NCBI RefSeq assembly: GCF_016863515.1
Contig: NZ_BOPA01000026.1
Location: 115,604 to 179,603 of the forward strand
DNA: 64,000 bases
Direction: 5' to 3'
Source: Micromonospora gifhornensis
GTDB lineage: Bacteria; Actinomycetota; Actinomycetes; Mycobacteriales; Micromonosporaceae
In this document: piece by piece, positions 26,164 to 34,033 of the stretch
Layout of the letters: every line of letters begins with the position of its first letter
How positions within the stretch are numbered: position 1 is the first letter of the stretch
The notes under the pieces: model-generated
What the model was told of the DNA's origin: nothing
What the model saw: only the letters and a program-made list of their open reading frames with translations
Databases searched by the model: none
Made by a program: the position numbers and the translations under genes

Positions 26164-26900
26164 GCGCCGGGCTGCGGGTCGAGGAGCTTCCCGACCGGCT
26201 GGTGGTCACCCTCGACCGGCCGGAGAAGCGCAACGCCATCGACGCCGACCTCATCGCGGCGCTGCACGAGGTCTGCGCCGAACTGGAGGCCCGTCCCCGG
26301 ATGCTGCTGCTGACCGGCGGCACCGACGGGATCTTCGCGGGCGGCGCGGACATCGCCCAACTGCGCGAGCGAGGCCGGCTGGACGCCCTCGCCGCGATCA
26401 ACTCGGCGGCCTTCGCCCGGATCCGGGCGCTACCGATGCCGACCGTCGCCGCCGTCGACGGCCCGGCGCTCGGCGGTGGCGCTGAGCTGGCGTACGGCTG
26501 CGATCTTCGGGTGTGCACCGAGCGGGCGGTGTTCGGCCAGCCGGAGGTGCGGTTGGGCATCCTGGCCGGTGCCGGCGCGACCCACCGGCTGCCGGCGCTT
26601 GTCGGTGAGGCCCGGGCCAAGGAACTGCTGTTCACCGGGCGGCGGGTGGACGCCGCGGAGGCGCTGCGGATCGGCCTGGTCAACCGGGTGGTGGCGACCC
26701 CCGAGGAACTGCTGCCGGCGGCGCACGCGCTCATCGACGAGATGGCCAAGGGCTCGGCGCTGGCGCTGCGGCTGACCAAACTCGCCGTCGACGCCCCGGC
26801 CGCCGCACATCCGCAACTGGACCTGGTCAGCCAGGCGGTGCTCTTCGAGGACGAGGAGAAGCGGCGTCGGATGACCGAGTTCCTCGACCGGCGGCGCTGA
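26160..26900 (+). CDS. Enoyl-CoA hydratase/isomerase family protein
   Basis: 246-residue crotonase-fold enzyme; LDRPEKRNAIDADLIAAL, oxyanion-hole GGADIAQL and GPALGGGAELAYGCDLRV, the catalytic Glu region FGQPEVRLGILAGAGATHRLP. Probably hydrates enoyl-CoA to the 3-hydroxyacyl-CoA used by the upstream dehydrogenase. GTG 26160 overlaps the previous stop. A bidirectional hairpin follows the stop. Confidence 0.93.
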   Translation: MSAGLRVEELPDRLVVTLDRPEKRNAIDADLIAALHEVCAELEARPRMLLLTGGTDGIFAGGADIAQLRERGRLDALAAINSAAFARIRALPMPTVAAVDGPALGGGAELAYGCDLRVCTERAVFGQPEVRLGILAGAGATHRLPALVGEARAKELLFTGRRVDAAEALRIGLVNRVVATPEELLPAAHALIDEMAKGSALALRLTKLAVDAPAAAHPQLDLVSQAVLFEDEEKRRRMTEFLDRRR

Positions 26901-26911
26901 GACAACCGGAA

Positions 26912-26943
26912 ACGGCCGCACCGACACTCGTCGGTGCGGCCGT
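26912..26943. terminator. Bidirectional terminator hairpin
   Basis: ACGGCCGCACCGAC pairs with GTCGGTGCGGCCGT (14 bp, ACTC loop) between the convergent enoyl-CoA hydratase and solute-binding protein genes. Confidence 0.9.
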
Positions 26944-26954
26944 CGCGGGTGCGC

Positions 26955-28298
26955 TCAGCTGTTGGCCAGCGCCGCCAGCGGTACGTCGGCGTCCGCCAGA
27001 GCCCGGACCACGGCGGCGGACTCACCGAACCCGATGATCAGGACGGCGTCGGCACCGAAGTCCTTGATCTCCTTGGCGCCGGCGCTGAAGTCGATCGGCG
27101 CGGCGTTGGCGTCCTCGCCGGGCTGGTAGCCGAGCAGCTTCACCTTGTCGCCGCCGAACCCGGCCCGTTCCAGCTCGGCCCGGACGATGCTCTGCAGACC
27201 CTCGCCGTAGGAGTCCTTACGGGCCACGATCGCGATCTTCTGCGGGCCGTCCCGGAGGATCACGTCGGCCAGCGCCCGGCCCTGGAGCCCGTCCGGCGGT
27301 GCGGTGCGGAAGTAGAGGCCACGGTCGTCGACCTCACTCAGGTTCGCCGCGGTGTTCGACGGCGAGAACAGGATCCGTCCCGCCTTCACCACGTCCTCCA
27401 GCACGGCGGCGGAGATCCCGGAGCCACCGGCACCGATGATCACGTGGACGCCGCCGTCGACGTGCCGGGCGACGGTCGCCTTGGCGATCGCCGGGTTGGT
27501 GCCGTCGTCGCCGTCGACCCAGACCACCTCCTCGCCGAGCACCCCACCGGCCGCGTTGATCTCCTTGATGGCCAGCGCCGCGCCGGCGGCCAGCGGCGGG
27601 TAGGCGATCGCGAGGTCACCGGTCCTGGGCAACAGCCCGCCGATGACGAGCGGCGCGTCGGGGGACGAGGCGGCGTCACCGCGCGGCGGTCGCTTGTTGC
27701 TGGCCGCGGACTCGTCACCGGCGCCGACGAACTCGGTCTTGGCGTCGTTGAGCTGCTGCCCGTCGAAGTGCAGGGTGGCGTAGCTGGCGGTCGCCGGCTC
27801 ACCGACGTCGGTGAACCCGGCCCGGGTGATCGAGACGCTGCGGTACTCGATGTCCTTGCCCTCGCGGATCAGGCGCAGGCACTGGGCCACCGTCCCGCAG
27901 CGGGTGCCGGTGTTGGTGACCCCGACGATCTGCTTGGCGATGGCCGCCGGATCGGTGGTGCCCGCGACCTCAGCGGCCAACGCGCTGATCACCACCGCGT
28001 CGTAGGACTCGGCGGCGTAGAGGAAGCCGTCCAACTTCGGATCGACGGACAGTAGCCGCTTCTTGAAGTCCTCGGGCAGCGGTGTGAGCGGGGTGGTGCC
28101 CTTCATGCCATCGACCAGGTTGGCTCGATCGCCCAGCTCCTCCGCGTACGAGTTGGACATGTTGCCGTCGGTGCCGTAGAGGCGCACCTGGTGGGCAGTC
28201 GCCTCTTCGGGCTGGTCATCCCCGCAAGCGCTGGTGGCGAGCAGGAGCGTGGCGCAGACCGCCATGACGGCGCCCCGCGTACCGCGTGACATGTGCAT
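26955..28298 (-). CDS. Type I solute-binding lipoprotein (Leu/Ile/Val-type), apparently circularly permuted
   Basis: 447 residues; lipoprotein signal with Cys 25 (LATSAC). The domain order is unusual. Residues about 37-195 (VRLYGTDGNMSNSYAEEL, FLYAAESYDAVVISALAAE, RCGTVAQCLRLIREGKDIEY) correspond to what is normally the C-terminal half of Peripla_BP_6 proteins. Residues 196-215 are a polar linker. Residues about 216-447 (LVIGGLLPRTGDLA, AAGAALAIKEINAAGGVLG, GLYFRTAPPDGLQGRALADV, ending VPLAALANS) correspond to the normal N-terminal half. The permuted halves would rejoin exactly at VPL/VRLYGTDGN. ATG 28298 has GGAGGAAGG upstream. No ABC permease or ATPase gene is adjacent; ligand unknown. Confidence 0.85.
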   Translation of the reverse strand: MHMSRGTRGAVMAVCATLLLATSACGDDQPEEATAHQVRLYGTDGNMSNSYAEELGDRANLVDGMKGTTPLTPLPEDFKKRLLSVDPKLDGFLYAAESYDAVVISALAAEVAGTTDPAAIAKQIVGVTNTGTRCGTVAQCLRLIREGKDIEYRSVSITRAGFTDVGEPATASYATLHFDGQQLNDAKTEFVGAGDESAASNKRPPRGDAASSPDAPLVIGGLLPRTGDLAIAYPPLAAGAALAIKEINAAGGVLGEEVVWVDGDDGTNPAIAKATVARHVDGGVHVIIGAGGSGISAAVLEDVVKAGRILFSPSNTAANLSEVDDRGLYFRTAPPDGLQGRALADVILRDGPQKIAIVARKDSYGEGLQSIVRAELERAGFGGDKVKLLGYQPGEDANAAPIDFSAGAKEIKDFGADAVLIIGFGESAAVVRALADADVPLAALANS

Positions 28299-28451
28299 TG
28301 TCGTCCTTCCTCCGCGAAGGTCCGCTGCGCAGACTAACGTGCCCACCCGGACGACGGGACCGTGGAGGGCCGTCTATCCGCAGGCCGCCTAGCTTATGTA
28401 CGGAGAGTGACGATTCCGGTCTCCTTGACGAGGGAACCTACTGTGCGGTGC

Positions 28452-28841
28452 GTGACCGACTCGCCACAGCAGACGTTTGCCGACGCCACCGCGATCCTCA
28501 GCTCGGCGCTCGACGGAGACTCCGACGCAGTGGTGGGGACCTTCGACGCGGTCGTCGACCGGGACGGCCTCACCGGCGCGTACGACGTGGCGTGGTGCCT
28601 GGCCGCGACGATGGTCGGCGACGCGGTCCCCCCGGGCGCCTGCGCGCTCGACTTCCCCGGCATCGACCAGGCCGAGTACGACGCCCGCTGGGTGGCGCGC
28701 TTCGTCAGCGCGTACGCCAACTCCGACCTGGAGACGGCCCGAGCGCTGTTCGGCGCGGCGGCGGCCGACGGCCTGCTGCCCGAATGCCTGCTCACCCTCG
28801 CCGGCTCGACCATCGCCACCCTGCGGCACCGCTCCACCTGA
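28452..28841 (+). CDS. Hypothetical protein (helical, about 129 residues)
   Basis: Begins MTDSPQQTFADATAILSSAL from GTG 28452 (an in-frame GTG three codons earlier is possible). No signal peptide or membrane segment. The sequence is mostly helical with two Cys residues and resembles uncharacterised actinobacterial proteins only in general terms. TACTGT at 28439-28444 could be a -10 giving a leaderless transcript. Convergent with the SRPBCC gene. Confidence 0.65.
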   Translation: MTDSPQQTFADATAILSSALDGDSDAVVGTFDAVVDRDGLTGAYDVAWCLAATMVGDAVPPGACALDFPGIDQAEYDARWVARFVSAYANSDLETARALFGAAAADGLLPECLLTLAGSTIATLRHRST

Positions 28842-28869
28842 ACGCTCCCGCGGCCGGGCTGGCCCGGCC

Positions 28870-29373
28870 TCACGCCGGCTCGGCGACCGCGGTCGCGGCG
28901 AACCGGGACAGCAGCTCGTGCCACCCGGCGGTGAGCGCCTGAAGGTAGCCCTCGGCTGCCTCGCCGTGCCTGTCGAAATGCCGGTGTGAGACCTCGACCA
29001 GGGTGCCGGCCGCCGCAGGTGTGAAAATCACCTCGACCTCGCTGGCCCGCGCCGGGTCCGGCACCGGCGCCCGATCCGGGCCGATCTGCCAGGTGAACAC
29101 CAGCCGACGCGGCGGATCCCAGATCAGCACCCGACCCCAGTCGTTGCGGAAGCCGTACGGGCCGATCTCGTAGAGCATTCCGCCGGCCCGGGGCTCCATG
29201 GCCAAGTCGGCGAGCACGTCCGGGCCGGACCACGTGTACTCCGTCACCCACCAGTCGGTGAGCCTGGTGGTGAAAGTCTCGTACGTGGCTTCCACGGACG
29301 CGGGGACCAGCAACGTGCTCCGCAGCGCGAACCGCTCGTGCTCCTGTCGGATGTCGGGCGGCCGGTCTCCCAT
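28870..29373 (-). CDS. SRPBCC/START-like domain protein (AHSA1 type)
   Basis: 167 residues with the ligand-binding helix-grip pattern: LLVPASVEATYETFTTRLTDWW, GGMLYEIGPYGFRNDWGRVLIWDPPRRLVFTW and the C-terminal helix EGYLQALTAGWHELLSRFAA. Members of this group bind hydrophobic ligands; none is identified here. ATG 29373. Confidence 0.85.
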   Translation of the reverse strand: MGDRPPDIRQEHERFALRSTLLVPASVEATYETFTTRLTDWWVTEYTWSGPDVLADLAMEPRAGGMLYEIGPYGFRNDWGRVLIWDPPRRLVFTWQIGPDRAPVPDPARASEVEVIFTPAAAGTLVEVSHRHFDRHGEAAEGYLQALTAGWHELLSRFAATAVAEPA

Positions 29374-29490
29374 ACGCCCGGACCATACCGGCTGCTGTCC
29401 GGCTGCGCAGCTTGCTCACCGCTCGGGTCGCATCACCGACGGCGAGCACCGACCGGTGCCCGAGGGCTGCGAGATGAGGGCATACAGCAA

Positions 29491-29522
29491 GATCCCCACC
29501 TGCGTTTTCGCTGGTGGGGACC
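29491..29522 (-). terminator. Terminator of the tRNA cluster
   Basis: TCCCCACC at 29493-29500 pairs with GGTGGGGA at 29513-29520 around a T-rich loop, 25 bases beyond the 3' end of tRNA-Phe. Confidence 0.6.
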
Positions 29523-29546
29523 TCTGTAGCCCGGCGAAAGGCTATG

Positions 29547-29620
29547 TGGCCAGGGGCGGGGTCGAACCGCCGACCTTCCGATTTTCAGTCGGACGCTCGT
29601 ACCAACTGAGCTACCTGGCC
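29547..29620 (-). tRNA. tRNA-Phe (GAA)
   Basis: 74 bases read on the minus strand. Acceptor GGCCAGG/CCTGGCC, D-arm AGCTCAGTTGGTACGAGC, anticodon loop CTGAAAA with GAA, T-arm GGCGGTTCGACCCCGCC, discriminator A. No CCA is encoded. Confidence 0.97.
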
Positions 29621-29721
29621 GTGCTGCTCGGGCCATGTTACCCGGCGGGATCGCCGCCGACTGGGTCACCTGTCCCGATACGCAGAACGCCGCGCGTGGT
29701 GCGCGCGGCGGTCAGCGCTTG

Positions 29722-29795
29722 CGGTCCTGACGGGACTTGAACCCGCGACCTCCGCCTTGACAGGGCGGCGAGCACTCCAACTGCTCCACAGGACC
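29722..29795 (-). tRNA. tRNA-Asp (GTC)
   Basis: 74 bases on the minus strand. Acceptor GGTCCTG/CAGGACC, anticodon loop CTGTCAA with GTC, T-arm GCGGGTTCAAGTCCCGT, discriminator G as expected for Asp. No encoded CCA. Confidence 0.97.
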
Positions 29796-29828
29796 TTGCT
29801 GGTGTTGCCTCCGGCCGAAGCCGGACCG

Positions 29829-29901
29829 TGCCCCCAACGGGATTCGAACCCGTGCTACCGCCTTGAAAGGGCGGCGTCCTGGGCCGCTAGACGATGAGGG
29901 C
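29829..29901 (-). tRNA. tRNA-Glu (TTC)
   Basis: 73 bases on the minus strand. Acceptor GCCCTCA/TGGGGGC with one G-U pair, anticodon loop CTTTCAA with TTC, T-arm ACGGGTTCGAATCCCGT. First gene of a Glu-Asp-Phe tRNA cluster, a common actinobacterial order. Confidence 0.97.
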
Positions 29902-30055
29902 GGCCCCGCCATCATTGCACATTCGCAACTCTGTGCGGACTTGCTCCCATCCGGCCCCGCCGGAGGCTTGGAAAGCATACGTGATGGCTGACCGGACGAC
30001 CAAACCGGTATGCCCCCAGCCGCAGACGCTCCTGAAACCGCAGGTCAGCGGGGGG

Positions 30056-30835
30056 TCAGCGGAGCCGGGTGACGCCGTGGTCGCGCTTGAGGGCGGCGAT
30101 CACCTTCGGGCAGGCGGCGAGGGTGGCCGCCCGATTGCCGCCCCCGTCGTGCAGCAGGACCACCGAACCGGGCCGGGCAGCCCGCTGCACCCGCTTCTGG
30201 ATGGTGGCGGCGGTCGGCCGGGCCCAGTCCTGCGGGTCGACCGTCCAGTGCAGCGAGCGCATGCCCAACTGCTTGGCGACCTTGACCACCTCTGCGGTCC
30301 ACCGGCCGCCCGGCTGCCGGTAGTACGGCACCTTCGCGTCTTTCACGGCGCGCCTGATCTCCCGGTCCGTCCGGGTGAGGTCGGCGCGGATCTCGGCGAC
30401 CGGTCGCCGAGCCAGGTTCAGGTCGTGGTTCCAGCTGTGGTTGCAGAGCTGGTGGCCCTCCCGGGCGATCCGGCGGACCAGCTCGGGGTGCTTGCGGACC
30501 TGCGTACCCACCACACAGAAGGTGGCCTTGACCTTTGCTGCCTTCAGCAGGTCCAGCACCTTCGGTGTCCAGGCCGGGTCCGGACCGTCGTCGAAGGTGA
30601 GCGCCACCTTCTTGCCCCCGGTGGTGCGTACCAGGCCGGCCGGCAGCTTGGCCGGTAGCGGCCGCAGCTTGGGCTTCGGCGTGGCGGTGGGGCTCGGTGG
30701 GGCGGGCGGGTCCGGCAGGGCGGCCGACGGGGGTGCGTCGACGGGTGTCGGGTTGGGCTCGGCAGAGCCCGTGCCGCAGCCGGACAGCAGAAGGGTCAGC
30801 CCGGTGAGGCAGACGAGCAGCAGACGAGGACGCAT
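30056..30835 (-). CDS. Polysaccharide deacetylase lipoprotein (CE4/NodB)
   Basis: 259 residues. Lipobox LLSGC with Cys 20, a Pro-rich spacer to about residue 65, then a NodB domain: TFDDGPD at 80-86 (catalytic and metal Asp), metal-binding HSWNH at 132-136, RQPGGRW and a closing VVLLHDGGGNR. It probably deacetylates N-acetyl sugars of peptidoglycan or another surface glycan. ATG 30835 has GGGAG 8 bases upstream. It follows the litR-like gene by 115 bases and may have its own promoter there. Confidence 0.92.
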   Translation of the reverse strand: MRPRLLLVCLTGLTLLLSGCGTGSAEPNPTPVDAPPSAALPDPPAPPSPTATPKPKLRPLPAKLPAGLVRTTGGKKVALTFDDGPDPAWTPKVLDLLKAAKVKATFCVVGTQVRKHPELVRRIAREGHQLCNHSWNHDLNLARRPVAEIRADLTRTDREIRRAVKDAKVPYYRQPGGRWTAEVVKVAKQLGMRSLHWTVDPQDWARPTAATIQKRVQRAARPGSVVLLHDGGGNRAATLAACPKVIAALKRDHGVTRLR

Positions 30836-30950
30836 GGGTCGCTCCCGAGAGGGGTTCGGGTACGCAAACCCCGACGCTAGTTCATCCCTTTTCGGCGGAT
30901 AGCAGTGGGTAGGGACGTAGTAGCGCGCGGCATCTTCCCCGGACGCGGGA

Positions 30951-31901
30951 TCAGGATGCGGCGGACCGGTCCAGTGCGTCGCGTACGGCGACCGCGAGTG
31001 AGACCGCCTCGGCCAGTCCAGCGGGGTGGACCACACCGGCGGGCAGGCTGTCGGCCGGCCAACCCGGCCCCGCGGCAATGACCAACAGTGGTCGGCGTGG
31101 GGCGCCGAGCAGCGCGCTCAGCTGGGCCGGGTCGCCGGTGACCGGGGTGTGTGACCAGATCACCACGGCGGCCGGCCCGGTCCGGTCGATCGCGTCCAAC
31201 AGGGCGGCCACCGGCACCCGCGCACCGAGCATCCGATGGTTGACGCCCACCTCGGCGAGCGCCGCGGCGAGCGCCTCCAGCGGCAGACTGTGCTGCTCCT
31301 CGTCGGCGCAGGAGAGCAGGACGCGGGGTGGCTGCCCGGCGGGGGCGGGACAGGCAGCCACGACCGCCGCGAACGCCGCCGACACGCACCGGGATACCAG
31401 GTGCTCCACCTCGATCAGGGCGGCGGTGGCGGCATGCCGCTCACCGATACCGACCAGCACCGGACGGAGCAGACCGTCCCAGGTGCCGATCACCCCGTCG
31501 GTGGCGATCGACCGGGCGATGGTCTCGCTGATCACCTCGGCGTCCATCCGCATCGCGGCTCGGGCCAGGCCGCGAGCCACCGGGCCGGCTCGGCGTACCG
31601 GAATGGTCGCGCCACCGCCGGCCCGCGCCGTGGTCGACCGGACCGGGCGGGGGGTGCGGGCGGACGCCGGGTCCGGTGCCTGCCGGGCCCAGCGGGCCGC
31701 CTCCGCCGGGTTGACTCCCTCGGCGGTGAGCCGCCGCATGATCTCCAGCCGAGCCAGGTCGGCCGGGGTGTAGCGCCGATGGTGGCCGGGGACGTGCTGG
31801 CTCGGCCCGAGGCCGTACCGCTGGTGCCAGGTGCGCAGCGTGGTGACCGCGACACCGAGCCGTCGGGCGACCGCCCCGGCGCTCAGCGCCTCATCGGCCA
31901 C
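30951..31901 (-). CDS. litR: MerR-family regulator with B12-binding domain (LitR/CarH-like)
   Basis: 316 residues. N-terminal MerR helix-turn-helix (SAGAVARRLGVAVTTLRTWHQRYG, then HRRYTPADLARLEIM), a variable linker to about 105, a helical-bundle half with Trp 141 and the E166-H167 pair (IEVEHLVSRC), and a Rossmann cobalamin domain with His 204 (ADEEQHSLPLEAL). In CarH/LitR adenosylcobalamin bound this way senses light and derepresses carotenoid genes. The canonical DxHxxG is altered to E-Q-H-S-L-P. GTG 31901 overlaps idi by 11 bases, making it the last gene of the crtE-crtI-idi operon that it probably controls. Confidence 0.85.
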   Translation of the reverse strand: MADEALSAGAVARRLGVAVTTLRTWHQRYGLGPSQHVPGHHRRYTPADLARLEIMRRLTAEGVNPAEAARWARQAPDPASARTPRPVRSTTARAGGGATIPVRRAGPVARGLARAAMRMDAEVISETIARSIATDGVIGTWDGLLRPVLVGIGERHAATAALIEVEHLVSRCVSAAFAAVVAACPAPAGQPPRVLLSCADEEQHSLPLEALAAALAEVGVNHRMLGARVPVAALLDAIDRTGPAAVVIWSHTPVTGDPAQLSALLGAPRRPLLVIAAGPGWPADSLPAGVVHPAGLAEAVSLAVAVRDALDRSAAS

Positions 31902-32481
31902 CCGACCGCTCCGACGCGTCGCTGGGGGGCAGCTGGGTCGGGCTCGACGGGTGCAACAGCCGGTCCAGCACGCCGCCGAGCCACGGGGCGTACGAATCGG
32001 GATCCTCGATCAGTTCGGTGGCCAGGGTCACCGGATCCGCCCAGCGCAGCTCGGCGACCTCCGACGGTTCCGGGTGCAGCGGCGCGTCCGGCCGGAACTC
32101 GCCGCGCAGGACGTGGTCGTACTCGACTTCGATGCGCCCGGTGGCCGGATCCTCGGCCCGGTAGATGTGGACGCCGACCTCGGTCAGCGGCACCGGCCCG
32201 ACGCCCAGCTCCTCGTCGAGCCGACGGTTGGCCGCCACCGACAGGGACTCGCCCGGCTGTGGATGGCCGCAGCAGGAGTTGGCCCAGCGCAGCGGAAACC
32301 GGGTCTTGATCGCGGCGCGGCGCTGGAGCAGCACCCGACCGTCCGGCGCCACCAACAGCACGGAGAAGGCGCGGTGCAGCCGGCCAGGTGGCTGGTGGGC
32401 CGTGGCCACGGTGGTCGATCCGACGGGCTGACCCGTCTCGTCCACCAACTCGACCAGATGACTCTCCCGGGACGGGGACAT
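31891..32481 (-). CDS. idi: Isopentenyl-diphosphate delta-isomerase, type I
   Basis: Interconverts IPP and DMAPP, the C5 units for carotenoid synthesis. 196 residues; Nudix-fold with HRAFSVLLVAPDGRVLLQRRA, the TNSCCGHP-like WANSCCGHPQPGE containing catalytic Cys and metal His, RLDEELG, and the EVEYDHVLRGEF segment with the second catalytic Glu. ATG 32481 lies 46 bases downstream of the crtI stop and it overlaps the regulator gene. Confidence 0.95.
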   Translation of the reverse strand: MSPSRESHLVELVDETGQPVGSTTVATAHQPPGRLHRAFSVLLVAPDGRVLLQRRAAIKTRFPLRWANSCCGHPQPGESLSVAANRRLDEELGVGPVPLTEVGVHIYRAEDPATGRIEVEYDHVLRGEFRPDAPLHPEPSEVAELRWADPVTLATELIEDPDSYAPWLGGVLDRLLHPSSPTQLPPSDASERSGGR

Positions 32482-32527
32482 CAGTGCGTTCCTCTGTTCA
32501 GGCTCGGCTGCGTTGCGCCGGGTGGCG

Positions 32528-34033
32528 TCACCGGACTGCTCCGGTGATCCGGCTCGCCGCGAGCTTGCCGGAGATGAGCACCATAGGCACTCCGACGCCG
32601 GGCTGCGTACCCGAGCCGACGAACACCACGTTGGACAGCGACCGGTGCAGGTTCGCGGGCCGGAACGGGCCGGTCTGGAACAGGCTGTGCGCGGCGGCGA
32701 ACGGCGTGCCGGCAGCCATGCCCTGTTCCGCCCAGTCCGCCGGAGTGATCGCCTGGAGCACCTCGACACCCGCGCCGAAACCGACGTAGCCGCGTTCCTC
32801 GAGGGTGGCGATCAGTTGATCGGCGTAGCGGGCGGTGAGGTCGCCACGCCAGTCGAACGGGGCGCGGTCGAGGTTGGGCACGGGCGCGAGCACGTAGTAG
32901 GTGTGCCGGCCGGCGGGCGCCACCGCCGGGTCCGTCCGGCTCGGGTTGGTGACCAGCAGGGACGGGTCGGTCATCAGCTCGCCGCGCCGGATGACCTCGT
33001 CGAAGGTGCCCTTCCAGGCGCGGCCGAAGTGGATGTTGTGGTGGGCGATCCGCCCGTACCCCTGGGACGAGCCGACGTGCAGCACCACGCAGGACGGCGA
33101 GTAGGCCAGCCGGCGCTGGCGGGCCGGTGGGAGCAGGTCACGGTAGGCCACCGGCAGATCCGGGTTGAGCACCACCGCGTCCGCCGGGACGAACTCGCCG
33201 TCGGTGGTCACCACCCCGGTGGCGCGGCCGTTGGCGGTCTCGACCCGGGTCACCGTGGTGCCGTACCTGATGCGTACGCCGTGCTTCTCCGCGGCCCCGG
33301 CCATCGCGCGGGAGACCGCGTGGATGCCGCCGCGCGGGAAGTAGACCCCGGCCACCGAGTCGAGGTACGCGATCACGGCGTAGATGGCCAGCGCGTCGTG
33401 CGGGGCCAGGCCGGCGTACATCGCCTGGAAGGAGAAGATCCGCCGGGTACGCGGGTCGCGGAAGAACTGGTCGATCTTGGTCTGCAGTCGCCGGAAGGCA
33501 CCGGTGGCCATCAGCTTGAGCAGGTTGCCGGTGAGCAGATCGGTGGGCGCGTCGAAGTTGCGTTCGATGAAGTCGGCCCGCTCCAGCCGCCACAGGTTGC
33601 GCGCGAAGTCGACGAACCGCAGGTAGCCGTCGGCCTCCCGGGGCCCGCAGACGCGGGAGATCTCCGCCGCCATCCGGGCGGTGTCGGTGATCACGTCAAG
33701 CGTCGACCCGTCCGGGTAGTAGGCCCGGTAAGCCGGATCGAGCGGGACCAGGTCGAGCCAGTCGGTCAGTTCCTCGCCGACCGCGCCGAGCGCCTCGGCG
33801 ATGAGGTCGGGCATGGTGAGCACGGTCGGGCCGGTGTCGAACTCGTAGCCGTCGACGCTGAGCCGCCCGGCCCGCCCGCCCGGCACCGGCTCGCGTTCCA
33901 GCAGGGTCACCTGCCGTCCGCTGCCGGCCAGGTGCAGGGCACAGGCCAGACCGCCGAGGCCCGCCCCGACGACCACCACCCGGTCCGTACGCCCGGTGAC
34001 CGTTCGCGCCGCTGACGATCGTGCGCCCATCAT
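32528..34033 (-). CDS. crtI: Phytoene desaturase (CrtI family)
   Basis: FAD-dependent desaturase introducing double bonds into phytoene. 501 residues; N-terminal FAD motif VVVVGAGLGGLACALHLAGSGRQVTLLERE, GGRAGRLSVDGYEFDTGPTVLTMP, and the C-terminal carotenoid-desaturase signature region NVVFVGSGTQPGVGVPMVLISG. Overlaps crtE by four bases (ATGA). Number of desaturation steps cannot be read from sequence. Confidence 0.95.
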   Translation of the reverse strand: MMGARSSAARTVTGRTDRVVVVGAGLGGLACALHLAGSGRQVTLLEREPVPGGRAGRLSVDGYEFDTGPTVLTMPDLIAEALGAVGEELTDWLDLVPLDPAYRAYYPDGSTLDVITDTARMAAEISRVCGPREADGYLRFVDFARNLWRLERADFIERNFDAPTDLLTGNLLKLMATGAFRRLQTKIDQFFRDPRTRRIFSFQAMYAGLAPHDALAIYAVIAYLDSVAGVYFPRGGIHAVSRAMAGAAEKHGVRIRYGTTVTRVETANGRATGVVTTDGEFVPADAVVLNPDLPVAYRDLLPPARQRRLAYSPSCVVLHVGSSQGYGRIAHHNIHFGRAWKGTFDEVIRRGELMTDPSLLVTNPSRTDPAVAPAGRHTYYVLAPVPNLDRAPFDWRGDLTARYADQLIATLEERGYVGFGAGVEVLQAITPADWAEQGMAAGTPFAAAHSLFQTGPFRPANLHRSLSNVVFVGSGTQPGVGVPMVLISGKLAASRITGAVR

